Origin: Erigeron canadensis
Taxonomy: Eukaryota; Streptophyta; Magnoliopsida; Asterales; Asteraceae
Assembly (NCBI RefSeq): GCF_010389155.1
Contig: NC_057763.1
Location: 6,262,649-6,326,648 of the forward strand
DNA length: 64,000 bases
Reading direction: 5' to 3'
The position numbers were made by a program, and so were the translations under genes. The notes beneath the pieces are model-generated. The model saw nothing but the letters and a program-made list of their open reading frames with translations, searched no databases and was not told the origin of the DNA. Positions 34,406-47,456 of the stretch are shown here, piece by piece (the first letter of the stretch is position 1; every line of letters begins with the position of its first letter).

Positions 34406-34797
34406 TGATGTAATTAATCTTGACATGAATAAATTGTTTTATGTTTGGTTAAATTAGAAAGTGTCATAAGTATTTTAAGTCAGTGTCTAGTGCAAGTCAT
34501 AGTTGGAATCAGTAATTCTTATTTTGTTATGATTTATTAATGTTTGTCGCTGTTAGTATTGTTGGAGGTTATGTTTACCGAGTAATATGCCATAATGGAG
34601 TTATTTTCAACTTTAATAGTTATTTAGAGGTCATGGGTAAGCTCTATGTATATATATAGCCTTCACTTTTGTTGAATGAAAGTTGTAGTTTCCCTTTTGC
34701 GTTAAAAAGTCTTTCTTTATTTATTTTCAGCAATTTTATATATCAATATACAAATATATTTGTGAGGTGTGAGTATATTTTTGACCTGATTTCTACA
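34406..34797 (+). repeat. 3' LTR of small gag-only element
   Basis: 392 bp from TGATGTAATT to TTCTACA, diverged and shortened relative to the left LTR. Confidence 0.75.
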
Positions 34798-35544
34798 TGA
34801 TATACTTAGATCTTTTTTCATATTTATCCAAATCTCTTCATAAGAAATAAGATATAAAATCCCAAATACCTTAGACACGATATATGGGATCCCTTCAAAA
34901 TCTTTCCTAAACTTAGAAGATATCTTCCAAGATATAATCATCTATATAAAGGGAAGTACCCATGCGGTAACATCCAAGTCCTTCACTTGGCAAAAAACCC
35001 TCTCATTCCAGGCATAAAGCGGCTTGCTTTGCCCTCTTATCGTAGGGGAATCACTTACAAATCACTTTTAAAACCGCTATCCCCTTGGGCTATAACCTAG
35101 TGTGATTATTTTGTCAATCAACCTACCAAGTCAAAACCCAGAACTTTGTTCGTAGTGACTTAAGGAAGAAACACCACCACATAGCTGTTCCAATCGAGTT
35201 GTACGGAACCAAGCCCAGTTACACCAATTAAAAAAAGCACACAGACGCCAAACGAAAGTTCGAACCTCCTACTTGTGATAAAACTTGGATAGTGTGGTTT
35301 CTTAGTGATGTCATTAACTGGTCAAGTCTTCAACATTATTCATACCTTCACACTCTTAGACATGCAAACTTGGTTTAACAGTTTTAGTGAATGACAGTAG
35401 ATAATGACGAACAATGAAATCTGAATCCTTCTTACGAAGATCACTAGCATTTAGCTTAGATGTCACCAATAATGTTCTTTAATAAGTCTAATAGACTACA
35501 TTTTAATACACATCACATATTTATCTTCAGAAAATATTTATTTT
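34798..35544. other. Spacer, possible old LTR fragment
   Basis: Contains a TATATAAAGG box at about 34943 and a following non-repetitive stretch, reminiscent of an LTR, but no partner copy is in the window. Confidence 0.3.
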
Positions 35545-35890
35545 TCCCGAGTTTAAAAGCAAAAATAAAACATTAAAAGCAAAATACACAATTTACTATT
35601 AAATGTGTCAACATCCAACAAATATACAGAACAAAATACATCATTTACAATTAACTTGACAGGTTTTTACAGTGTGTTGTCCTGTTCAGACTTCCATATG
35701 ACAGTTTACAATACAATCTGTAAACCCCCAAGGCTGTGACCATCTAAAATATGACCATGCAACTGCCCGATAGAAAATTAAAGGATTAACAAAGCTACAT
35801 ATCAAATTAGACTTGACTAACAGTTGCAATCACGCACCAACACTCATACAGCTAAAAATGCAAGGATGCTCTCACCATATGTCCATGACA
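35545..35890 (-). repeat. Inverted, diverged copy of the villin 3' UTR
   Basis: Read on the minus strand it follows the order of 31769-32180: GTGAGAGCATC..GCATTTTTAGCTG, ATGTAGCTTTGTT, GCAGTTGCATGGTCAT, GGTCACAG, AGATTGTATTGTA, AGGACAACA..GTGTAAAAACCTGT. No villin exon is recognisable next to it. Confidence 0.75.
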
Positions 35891-36778
35891 ATAAGACACG
35901 CAAAACTGGGCCTTCGACTTGCTAATATATCAACTGGAAAGATAAAGTTACCTTTCAAAAATAGAACAAAAATCAACTAAATAGAATTAGGGTAAGCCAT
36001 GGTATTCGAAAAAAAACTTAAGTTGATTAATCAACAAAGAAAGGGACCAAGCGGAATTTGATCTAATAAGCATACCTCTGTAGTAGAGGTTGAGAAATGG
36101 GCAATTTGACAGATTGGGTAATAGGTCAAATGAGTTTGGCTCAAAATGAATAACATTTTAAGAGTCAGGTTGACCTGAAACGCTTTTCTCCATTATTCAG
36201 TATATTTATAAATAACTCACATGACATGTATGATTAGTTTGGGTTGGTGTTGACCATCTAGATGGAATGTTCTTTGTCATTATGTCCTCTCCAGCTCAGA
36301 GTCAGCAATCTAAACTCTACAAATGTGAGTATAGAACTGAAGGAAGTGTAGATGAGATCTTACCTCTTAGGGACACACACATTAACAGTGCTCGAATTGA
36401 GAGAGAATAAGCAAACCTGTATTGCCGAGGTAGAATTGAAATTATAACTTATTGAGAGAGAGCTGAAACTTTTGAGCTTGGACTAGAAACGAAGTTGTAA
36501 AAAAGTTAGGAGGGAGTTGCCTCATCCCTTTACACGAGCTTTATATGGGTTCTCAATGCTAAGTAAGATTAGGCGAGGTTGGTCATCCGACCGTCAATGT
36601 ATAATCATCTGTGCCTCGATGTGAAAATATGTGGCCACTTGCATGCAAACATCATATCCTGCAGAAAGAGAGACAGATTTGACAGCGATGTGATAGGCAT
36701 AAGATAATTCCCATATCATTAAGAAGTGAGAAAAAATCAAACCAAACTTGATCTGGCATACCATCATTGTACCTGGCT

Positions 36779-37250
36779 AAGGCTGGCACAGGTCACACAA
36801 AATCGGTTAAGACACAAAGCTGTTAAGGTCAAACACGAATACGAATTGTTAACTAATCGTGTCATTTTGTCCAAATACGAACACTACACGAAAAGTAACA
36901 GGTCTTTTAACATATTTTTTTTGTAGAAGCCTTGACCAATACTTAAAAAAAACTTTAACGATACAAAAACTCTTACAAATCTTAAGTAATACATAAGATA
37001 ATAATTCTTAACATTACAAAAGTTCATAGAAATCTTAACTAGTACAAATCATATATCAAATTAGATTATCAAATTCTTAGTATTTTTTATACATGTATAA
37101 CCTTAACAGGTCTTAACAGGTTCTAACAGGATCTGTTAAGAAACAAACAAGACCTGTTAAGACAGGAATCCTGTTAAGCTCAAACACAAAACCTCTTAAA
37201 ACCAGGTCGTGTCGTGTTAACAGGTTTCGTGTCAAAATTGTCAGCTCCAT
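36779..37250. mobile_element. hAT-type MITE (472 bp)
   Basis: Flanked by ACCTGGCT (36771-36778) and ACCCGGCT (37251-37258), 7 of 8 bases alike, the size expected of hAT duplications. Ends are imperfect inverted repeats (AAGGCTGGCA and the complement of TGTCAGCTCCAT). The subterminal parts repeat CCTGTTAAGA and CGTGTCGTGTTAACAGG. No transposase. Confidence 0.75.
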
Positions 37251-37258
37251 ACCCGGCT

Positions 37259-40200
37259 CAATGCCATCAATGTTAGTAGCATTGAACTCAGGTAACAAAA
37301 GCTGATTTTCAAGTAATAATGATAGTACCTTATATCATCAATGTGGCAAACTATTGGCATATCAAAGATAATTGTTTGACATTGCTTTCAGAGAAGCTAC
37401 AAGTCCCAAGGGTAGCATGGAAGCTGTAAGGGCTAGAGTCTACAGAGGTTCCAAATTTGAATCTCGTAAGGTGCAACTCCTTAGGGCCATCTACCCCTAC
37501 GTAATAATCCAGAATCGTGTCGGGCTACTTTTGTCTTGCTCCATGGGTCTTGGTCTGAAGAGTCCAGGTTTACCTGCCATGTCACTAACAGTGGCTCGTG
37601 CAGGGTTTCCCCGTACCACAAAAACAAAAGCTTAAGGTAGAGTAGTGAGAAAATATGGTGTAATCTTGCAAAAAAAAAAATTCTTGTTAGGTACTCACCG
37701 ATACTGTCATTGTTTTTAAGCATATACAAGAATGAAAGAGGAGCTTTTCCCTATTCACGAGAATAATTCAGCACCGTGGGTTTTTATGAAGAATAAATGC
37801 TCAAATCTAGTTTTAAGTGATTGTTATCTTTTATTGCATCACACATATGTCTTTAGACGTTCGAACCTGGATCCATCTAGTTTTTCAATAAGACACAAGG
37901 CATTTATCTGGTAGCACGTATGTCACCACTTGTAACAGTTGTTATCCATCATCTAAACTAGAATCATGCCACAAACAACAGAGTAGATAGTTAGAAGTTG
38001 ACAATGATAGAGTCCCAAGAGCCACCTTGAACAACCATGTCAATACATGATCCATGTATAGTAATGCAAGGGAGTGGAGGGGTCTTACCTCTAGAGTGAA
38101 ACTAATATTTAGGGTTGAATGAGAAGAAAGTGTCATGTTAAGCCCATCCATTCGATACACCATCACCACCCATCTGATAGTCAACCATGACTCTGCGAAA
38201 ACATGGTACATCAATTATCTCTAATGCGTTGTGGGAAAGTGATGTGCATAACACAAGAAAAATGTACAAATGTCATTAGAAATAGAAAGTAGGGATTAGG
38301 GAAATCACTTTAAATCTAAACCTAGAGGCATAGATATAAATGCTCCTATACATGCTTTTCATATATTTCAAATAGACTATAACTAGAATCTTTTGCTTCG
38401 TAAGACATGGTTGTACATGCTCCTAATGTGATGTGATCAGTTTTCATACTATTTATGTTTGACACACAAAGATATAGGTAACGTTTTTTATAATATGTGA
38501 ACTTTAAGCCATCCTAGTTGTGTCAAAATACCACTAATTTGACATCCCCACACCATTTGTTATTAGCCCTTAGTTACTGCTAAGCCAAGAATGTGGCTGG
38601 TGATTCAATAGTTTTCTAAGAAGACTCATATCAAATTCACACCAGTGATTTCATTAAAGGGTGTTTTGTACTTGATATTATCACCAACTAGAAATATATA
38701 AGAATCTAGAGCTTTAAGTTCATCCTCTTAATAATGCAATTAACACTTCTCATCTCACACTGTAATGAGAGACACTAATTTAGTGTACTTTAAACTAATA
38801 ACAAACTTGTTATTTAAAATACAACCCATATAACTACGATTACCAATCACAAATATCGAGTTTATTATTACTATTAATTGACTGATAATCCTAATTTTAG
38901 CAGCATTTGATATGAGATGAATGTCTCTATCCTTACGATTCAAAAAATACAATTTGCACAAAAAATGCTGGTTGGCAACTATAACCCATCATGCATGGAA
39001 ACGAGGTCAGATCAGCACCCAATAATATATTTAATGAGTTTTTACAATAAGACAGACCTTGCTGCTACCCAACTCTTAAAGAGATAGACACTGACTCCTC
39101 TACATGGTGAATATAGATACAAGCTTTGTTTGGGTAATGTCCAAGACATAGCACCCATCAAGGGTAAACAAAAGTCAGTTGTTGGAATACTTTCATTTGG
39201 ATTACATATCCATTTAACCTTTCATTACAATTTACAACAGAAAATTATAAGACAATTCCAACTTCAATCAATCTCTTGAATGTATCATTAGTCTCGCTAT
39301 TCAAACCAGGTGATCTACTTAAATAAAGTGTATACTTCATCTAAAACAAAGTATGTTATCTATTAGACTAGAATGTATTGTACGCTCATCAAACTACCAA
39401 TAATTTATACATACTCATTAGGTTGAAAAATGGTGACCTATTATTATAGAAGTACCTGACCACTGAAGGAAATTTTCTAATATAGTGTTCAACAATGGAA
39501 GTTTTCTGTAATATATTTATACCATTGGTTTTACATCTTGTATCTGTTATTCATATCCAACATTTAACACAAACTTATGCAGTTAATATCGAAATAAGGC
39601 TGTAAATATAGCATAGGTCAAGCAGAAAACCTACTTCTCATGTAGGACATACTTGATGTACAACATCAAAATGCATTGAGATTATCAAACAACAATATGA
39701 GCAATCATTTACCATCTCTTAATGTTTTTTTTCACGATTCAAGTTTACCATTTAGATTCAGCAGTTTCTAGCCAACAGTTCTTTTGACAATTCTGTACTC
39801 AGAAAAAGTTCAACCATTTTAATCAATGTAACTGAAACTTTACACAAAAATAGGACTCACAGAAGATCTGGCACAAGCCTTTCTTACGCCACAAACCTGC
39901 AATATTAGAGAGAGTGTCATTAGGATGGCTAGATAAGAAGTCTAAAATAACAGGATAATTTAACTTCTAAAATATGCATCATTCATTATTAAACCTAAAT
40001 AGCAAAATTGCATTTGGTAAAATCAGCCAAATCTGAGATTGATCTTAACATTGAAATAGAATTATAGATAATGCGAGTATATTAACTTCACAAAAAAGTA
40101 CTGAAGTCGCATTATGAACTCAAACACTTAGTTCAGATCACTCGTCCAAGCCGGGATAAACCCAACCTGCCTACACCTTTTTGGTTAGCCTTCTCTTTTG

Positions 40201-41100
40201 TTCCAAATTTGATATCAATTAGTGAATTAGATGGTGATTATATATATGTGTTGTCCACCCAAGTGATTCAATTTTTTCCCATAAGACCATCCAAGTCTTA
40301 AAACAAGTTAAAAGTTACCGAGCTACATATATAGTTTTAGTAATGTCAGGTACTCAGATCAGTCCAGGATGATGTTGGGTGACAAAAATGACCATAAAAT
40401 TACTGAAAATCCTGAAATACTACTAACGAGGAGTCAATGCGTTATAGGTTATCACCATTGTCTTTTCAATATGTCTATTCATTTCACAAATCAGTTTGCC
40501 CATTGACCAAAACCGGTATAAATGATATCAGATACAAACTCTGGTGGTATCTAATGAGGTTTCAATACCTTTGGTGGCGTTAATGAAAAAAGTTGAATAC
40601 TTAGGTGGCCATCACATATGTTATCTTTACTGTATGATGACAAAAAAAAGAGAGTTAAGTTAATGAGCAAATGTTTCTAACTATAAAGATCTAACATTCT
40701 AGGTTTTAACTACTAAAATACACTTCAGGCAAAGCCAATACTCTACGTTTGACTGGTTTAATTGCTAACTTCTGGTATTCTACAGATTTGAGTAATTTGA
40801 CCTGTCATTAAAAAACCCTGGCCCCAATTGTGGTTTCAAATAAAAGTTTATAATTGCCACCTCCACATATAACCAATCCTGTCTTACTCAAATCACACAC
40901 TTCTGTTAATCCCAACATCAATCCCCAAAAAAGGTGGACCATGCTAGACGATATAGAAAAAGAGTATATCACTAAAACTATCAATCACTAGAAGTGGTTG
41001 AAAGTTACTGAAACACACAATTAACTAATGCTAGCACCAAAGTATTATGTGGTAACAAAACTCAGTTGAATCAGCAAGCACACCTGAACATTGATCAGCA
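37259..41100. other. Intergenic spacer, nothing firmly identified
   Basis: No credible host exons. A block at about 37380-37625 looks like part of a dispersed repeat, containing a tRNA-promoter-like TTCGAA(T/C)C neighbourhood in reverse, but its ends were not found. Confidence 0.4.
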
Positions 41101-41108
41101 TATGTTTC

Positions 41109-44100
41109 TCAACTACTGCAATAGCTTGAATTAACAGCTGAAAGTTCCTGCCTTGCTATCCATTCATCACCAGGCTTCAACGTAATGGGATTTTCCATTC
41201 TTGCTGCCCCGGCACAAAGCATGTGTTTGTATTCATCATTTCCAAAATCAGCCATAGCTTTTGCCTTCTTATCCCATGGATTCCACACCACTAGCATAAG
41301 TACCAAAAAAACACAATTTTGTTACATATGCTGTAATATAATAAAATTCGCATAGAAACTCTGAGCACATCCATTTAAACTAGAAAAATCCAGAATTAGT
41401 CGAGGATAACTCGATAAGGAAATTGTTTACAAGAACAAAGGACAATTTTGTGGGAAAGATTGCCTGCAAGTCTGAGAACAATTAATTACAGTTTTGACGA
41501 GCATTAGATGAGAATAATAGAGCAACACGTAATCCACCCTCTAGATGTAAATACCTTAACGAAAGAAATGAAATAAAAACAAACTGAAGAAAGCTATAAT
41601 GCTTATGGACTAGATGGTCATGCTCAGGAATATTCCACATAAAAAATATTCTTTCATTTGTCTTGTCATGAAGTTCCTATTAACACTAAAGTGTGTCAAA
41701 GGTAAATACTTTTCAAAAAACCCTGAACCTACACAAATAGAACAATCATATAGCGATAAGATCTTCAGCGGAAATGCACGATCTCACCAGCATCAGGTAG
41801 TTGGGCATCTTTCCGAATGACATATGTTCGACTCTTTTTATGATCCACTATTGCAAGCTTTGTTGGTGTACTGAGATATACCTTGTCAACCTAAGAAAAC
41901 AATTGATCCTACATAAGAGGAACAACGGCAACACAATAAACATGAGAAAAGAGGTAACTGAATTGCCTCTGATTCAAAGGTTAGTGCCTCCCCATTCTCT
42001 GTATATCTTTCCCCGTTCTTCAAGTTGTCAAGGTAATTCAGTGTCTCCAATCCTTCAACCCGAATGTCACTGGAGGGATAAATAGTAAGATATTTCCTTT
42101 AATAATAGATAACCATTGATCCCACCAGTAGTTGACAACCATTGATCCAGAATAGAAAAAGAATGGAAGTGTGAACAATTTTAACCAACAGCGACGCAGG
42201 ACCAAATAATTGTCTCATAATATCACTGCAGACATGAAATTCTATAACTCCAAGTTCCCATCGTCAATCGGCATGAACATTATCAGCCAGGACTTAAAAC
42301 ACATGTTCATACTTCCATATAATATTATAATAACTCTCCAAGAATATAGCTTTATTCTCTAAACCGATGAATGTTTTGAATTTTTCGTATTACAAGCCTG
42401 GTCTGAAACCTAAAGCTGCTACAGGAATTAGGAAGTGGAACAAGTTTTCTAGCGGTATCTACACAAAAGTAAGGTATTGCTGAAAGTACAGTTCAAAGTA
42501 TGATATAAAGAAAGAGATCTAATTCTTTGGCCTGGGAGAGAGAACGCATAGCAATTACCATGTGCTACAGGAAAACTTAATATTTGTACTGATGGTACTT
42601 TTGATTCCTCGTGTCAAGAGATCGCACACTGAGAAATTTATCTTTAGAGCAACTTAAACAGACTAAAAATTTAAAAGACGTTGCTAGTTTTTCAATATTA
42701 ATATCCTATATAACCGACTAAGGATTTATACTTTCCACAGAGCTTAAAACCTTTATATTGTTAAGTTGTGTAATTAGATTAGCCATAATACAAAAGCACA
42801 GCTCCTAAATAAATATAACTAATTACAATGGGAGATTAATACACATGATAGAATGGAAAAATGGCAGCAGGATGGCAGTTTGAAGTGCTCATTCTGTCAA
42901 GAAGTTGCTGATAGTCATGCTCATCTTTTTTTTCAATGTCAGTTTGCTATGAAAATATGGGAATGTACCAATCTGGAGGATTGTATTCAGGAGATTGTTG
43001 ATAAGATCATAAGAGAGTGCAGAAAAGCATTAGTGTGATAGTAAATAAACTAGTACTGGCTGCTTCTGTGTACTATATTTGGCAGGAAAGGAATTCAAGG
43101 CTTTTCAGAAAGGAACAAAGGAGAGAGGAGGAAGTATGTAGCATAATTAAAGATGTTGTTAGGTTCAAGCTGCTTGCTTTGAAAGTATAGAATTCTAAAA
43201 TGTGATAAAAGTGGCTACAAATTGGAAGCTTGTTTGGAGGTCAAATGCTTTGTTTGCCAGTTAAAATTGAAGACTGGAAGTATGTTTCTGTATCTAGAAT
43301 GTGGTGATTCTGAACTAGTGTGTGCGAAAGGGAATAGAGAGTGGTGCAAGATGACAATTCTTGGTCCTTTTCTAACACTAGTATGTTGGTTTCTGGTATT
43401 TTTCTGATTTGGTTTTGTATCTGGGTATATTTGTGAGGAGTAAGTAGAATTGGATTGTATTAGATTTTGAAGGTAGAATAGTCCAGGGTCAAGTCCAGTG
43501 TACTTGTATTTGCTTGTAAATAATTTTGTTGATAATACAAATTCACCTTTAAAGTTAAAAAAAAAACTAATTACAATTATATTGAACTATATAAAGGAAA
43601 CTAAGGCTGCAAACACACTGAGCTTTTATCTAGTAACTCGATCTTGAGCTACTCAAGTTCATTCCCTTGAGTTTTTATCTAGTTCAGGAACAAGTCCAAG
43701 CTTAAAAATGAAGCTCGGAATAGATACCAAGTCAAGCTTGAGCTGATAAGGGTTGACTCAAGCCAAACGTAATATGTTTTTATATATATAGGGCGAGTTA
43801 TTTTAAGAACATATATATGTGTGTGTGTGTGTATGTGTGTGTGTGTGTATGCGTGATTTGGAATTATTTAAATGATTACATGAATGGATATTATTATTGT
43901 TAGACTTCTATGTAAATTTTGACTTATGGTTAAAACATTAGTTTTAACTTTCATAAATGTTTTAATTATTAGAAATTCTGAATTACCACTAACGAGGAGT
44001 CAATGTAGCATCACACTCATAACAGATGAATCATTGGAATGTAACCTTACAGGTTTGGTCTGAAGCTTAAAACTGATCATAGCCATAGGAAGTTAAATAA

Positions 44101-47100
44101 CTTTACACCAATATTTGGATATGCTTTACAAAATCCAGCTTATAAAGATGTTTCCTAGAGATTATTTTACAAGAATAAGGTGTTGATGAAATGATGAAAA
44201 GTATGTAAGAACAAAAACTAAACACATGTAGGAAGCACAGTTTGACTTTGAATTACTAAACATTACAAAGAGGTTTTTTAGTGAAAGATAATGTGGTTTA
44301 TCAATGGGCATGCAGCCAAGGTAGCGGCAGTAAACTGGTGATAAGTTCCCATGAATCATTGACAATTCATCACAATAGATAATCCGGACTCAATTTGCCA
44401 CGATAATAGCATGAGCTTATTTATGAAATTTAAATGTTGGAAGACATTTCGTATGTACAGATTCTGTCCAGACAATAGTTTAGCACAAGACTCTTATCAT
44501 CTTATGAAGAAATTTCAAAATTTTATCTTGCTGGTAAAAAATTCCTAGCACAAATGAATCATTAACGATAACATTGATACTTTTAACCAAATACACCAAG
44601 TCTGTCATAGATATCAAGTAAAATATGAAAGACCAACTTACCTGATATCTGAAACAGAAAAATAGGCTGGATATCCACATGTGAACTTGAATGGCCTTCC
44701 ATCAGAGTTTGTATTTTTGATCCGAGATGTCAACACTAATTCTCCTCCACGCCTTAGGGCAACCCTCAGTCGATACTCAAACCTACAAATTACATCAGAG
44801 GTTGGAATCTAAGCAGCAAGAATACATACAAATTGGCTAAGTGAATAGACAATCCATGAGAAAGTAAAAGCTTGAAAAACATAACATAAAAACATCTAAC
44901 AACCTGTGACGGCGTAAGCGCAAATATTCCTGTTCAGTGGGCTTCAGTACCAAATCAACAAACACACCAGTGGCAACATCAGCTGGAGAAGAGGCATTAG
45001 TGTCCATATCCCATGTACTGTTTGCAGCAGATACATGTGCTCCAGGAGTATCTTTATCCGGGGACTGCATCAAAGAAGGTATCCATGACTGTAACAAAAT
45101 TCAATTAACAGTGAAGGAAACAGCAAAGAGATAGAGACACATACAAGAGAAAAGCGTATTGAAATACCCCCATGTATTTCCTTTGGAGGATCAAAGATTG
45201 CCTGCAAAAACACAAACATTTCAGGATTATTGATGAAGTTAGCAAGATAGAAAAGAGTCATTCGCATTGTATATTAAAACAAACAGAGGAATATAATGCT
45301 CCCAATTTCAAAAAACATAATACTGCATATTAATGGAAGGAAACTATTGGATGTCTAAGCAGAAGCATAACAACAGAAGCATATAATGTCATTCACATTG
45401 TATATTAAAACCAACAGAGGAATATAACCCTCCCAATTTCAAAAAACATAATACTGCAAATTAATGAAGGAAACTATTGGATGTCTAAGCAGAAGCATAA
45501 CAACAGAGGCATACAATGTCATTCACATTGTATATTAAAACCAACAGAGAAACATACCCCTCCCAATTTCAAATAATACTGCATATGAAGGAAACTATTA
45601 GATGTCTAAGCAGAAGCATAACAAGGATAAACAGAAATTATTTCTGTGTCACCAAGATGCACAAGATTTTAGAGGCTGTTTAACCTTCCACCATTCCACA
45701 TAATCATAGAGAGGATAAGTTTACCAGAACACAGCCAGGAAAGGCACTATATGTCTATATCTATATCCTATGCATTCTTAGGCTCTCTAGTATTAAAGTC
45801 CTACATGCAAAGCTGCTAACAAGTAGTTTCCCATAACACACATAATTGCTATCAACCACTGAGACTTGGATATTCTTTGCACATTACAAATCTATGAAAC
45901 CAAAATGTAAAGCTTTGTACTACAAATTCTTTCTACAAATGCTAAGTGCCAAAAAAAAACCTAATATAGATACTGATAGGCGTATCAAATTGAAGCATTC
46001 ATCATAACTGGAATTTATGAATAGGCGGTACCTTGCTACTGACAAACAGAATCTCTTTTCCTTCCTCATTTTTCAAAGATGTCACGTGAGCTCCATACAG
46101 ATATACCTGCAAATACAGAAGGTTAAAGGCCATAAAAGATGCATAAGCACATTACTGGAAAGCTTTAACCCAACTAATTTACACAACCATAATTTCAATC
46201 CTTTACATGCCTTTATATTACCGGAAGAATGAAACAAAACAGATAGTCATATCGAAGTCACCGCACATGTATAATGTAGTATTTAATTCTTAACTCTTAT
46301 AACCTATCATCAATTATACATTTATACCTTACATATTTAATAAATCCATCTATTAATCTGTGAATAATGTCAATATAATCAGGGCTTCTATGATTTAAAT
46401 GTAAAATGGTCACTCGACTGCTACCTCTGTACAACACTTTTTAGATCACCAATTCACGTTAGCATAAATATCTGACATTCAATTATTATGAAAAAAAGTG
46501 GATATAATATTCTATTTATCCGTTCTGTTTAAGGATTCAAGAGACATCAGAACAGTCCATTGTATTTTCCAAACAAACCATCTATAACACTGCTGAAAGT
46601 TGAATCAAATATATTCCTCCATGTATACATACAAAAACACTACAAATTTGACTAATGTACTTATCAATAAACATATAACAGTCTATTATTAGATGTCAAA
46701 AAAGCCTAAAAGAAGTACTAGTTACTAAATGCCGGAAAGATGTTCTAATTCTTCAGCAGCCAATTAAAATTAAAACAAATCATACATATTGAATTAAATA
46801 AGTGGTTAACTGGTTATACATCTTCAATTCAACTAGCAACTCCGATAATGGCAAACAAATACGATTATTACATTAAGGTTACAGTATCATCTTACATGCA
46901 TACCGCAGCACGAAACACTACCTTCTAAAATTACAGTTCGAGGAACAGATTTCAGATCAAACTTATATTTCACAAAAATCCTCCGATGAATTCAAACAAT
47001 GTTTCAACACATTCCGATTGCAGATAGCGGCAAATCTAACTTATAACATAGTTTACGGTTCCGTAATCTAGATCAAGCAAACTATGATTATATCGAATCA

Positions 47101-47422
47101 ATTAGCAATCTGCTGAATTAGATTCCACCAACAAGTACACTATAATACAGTAAATGTTCATAAATCCATCCGATACAGTCATACAGAAATAAATGTCTAT
47201 AAATTCATGAGCCGCTACAAACCTAACCTAAATAAAAAAAAAAAAGAACAGTTTAGTGATCTAGATTAGTGGCAATGTGAATAAATCGAATCAATTAGAC
47301 CTAAATTTCACCAATAATTGAAGTATATATCTGTATGACTGTATCTATATATATACTTTACATATATTGAGATATTGATATATACCTCCGCAGAGCTGCC
47401 GTCAGTTTGACGGATATGTGTG

Positions 47423-47456
<34 letters not shown>

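Larger units (their letters stand above)
32861..34797 (+). mobile_element. Small LTR element carrying only gag (1.9 kb)
   Basis: LTRs 32861-33294 and 34406-34797 share long blocks (CTTGACATGAATAAATTG, GGTCATGGGTA). A tRNA-Met-type primer site TGGTATCAGAGC is at 33298-33309 and a purine-rich stretch precedes the right LTR. The internal 1.1 kb encodes only a broken copia-type gag. No clear target duplication (AATGG against TGATA), and the LTRs have diverged, so it is old. It is a non-autonomous copia derivative. Confidence 0.8.

Noticed and set aside
37372..37635. ORF of 87 codons
   Set aside because: No recognisable family and sequence character of a dispersed repeat; ends not found, so no element is claimed either.
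36000..41100. A second villin gene on the minus strand upstream of the inverted 3' UTR copy
   Set aside because: I looked for the headpiece exon and other villin exons in this stretch and saw none; only the UTR-like block is supported.
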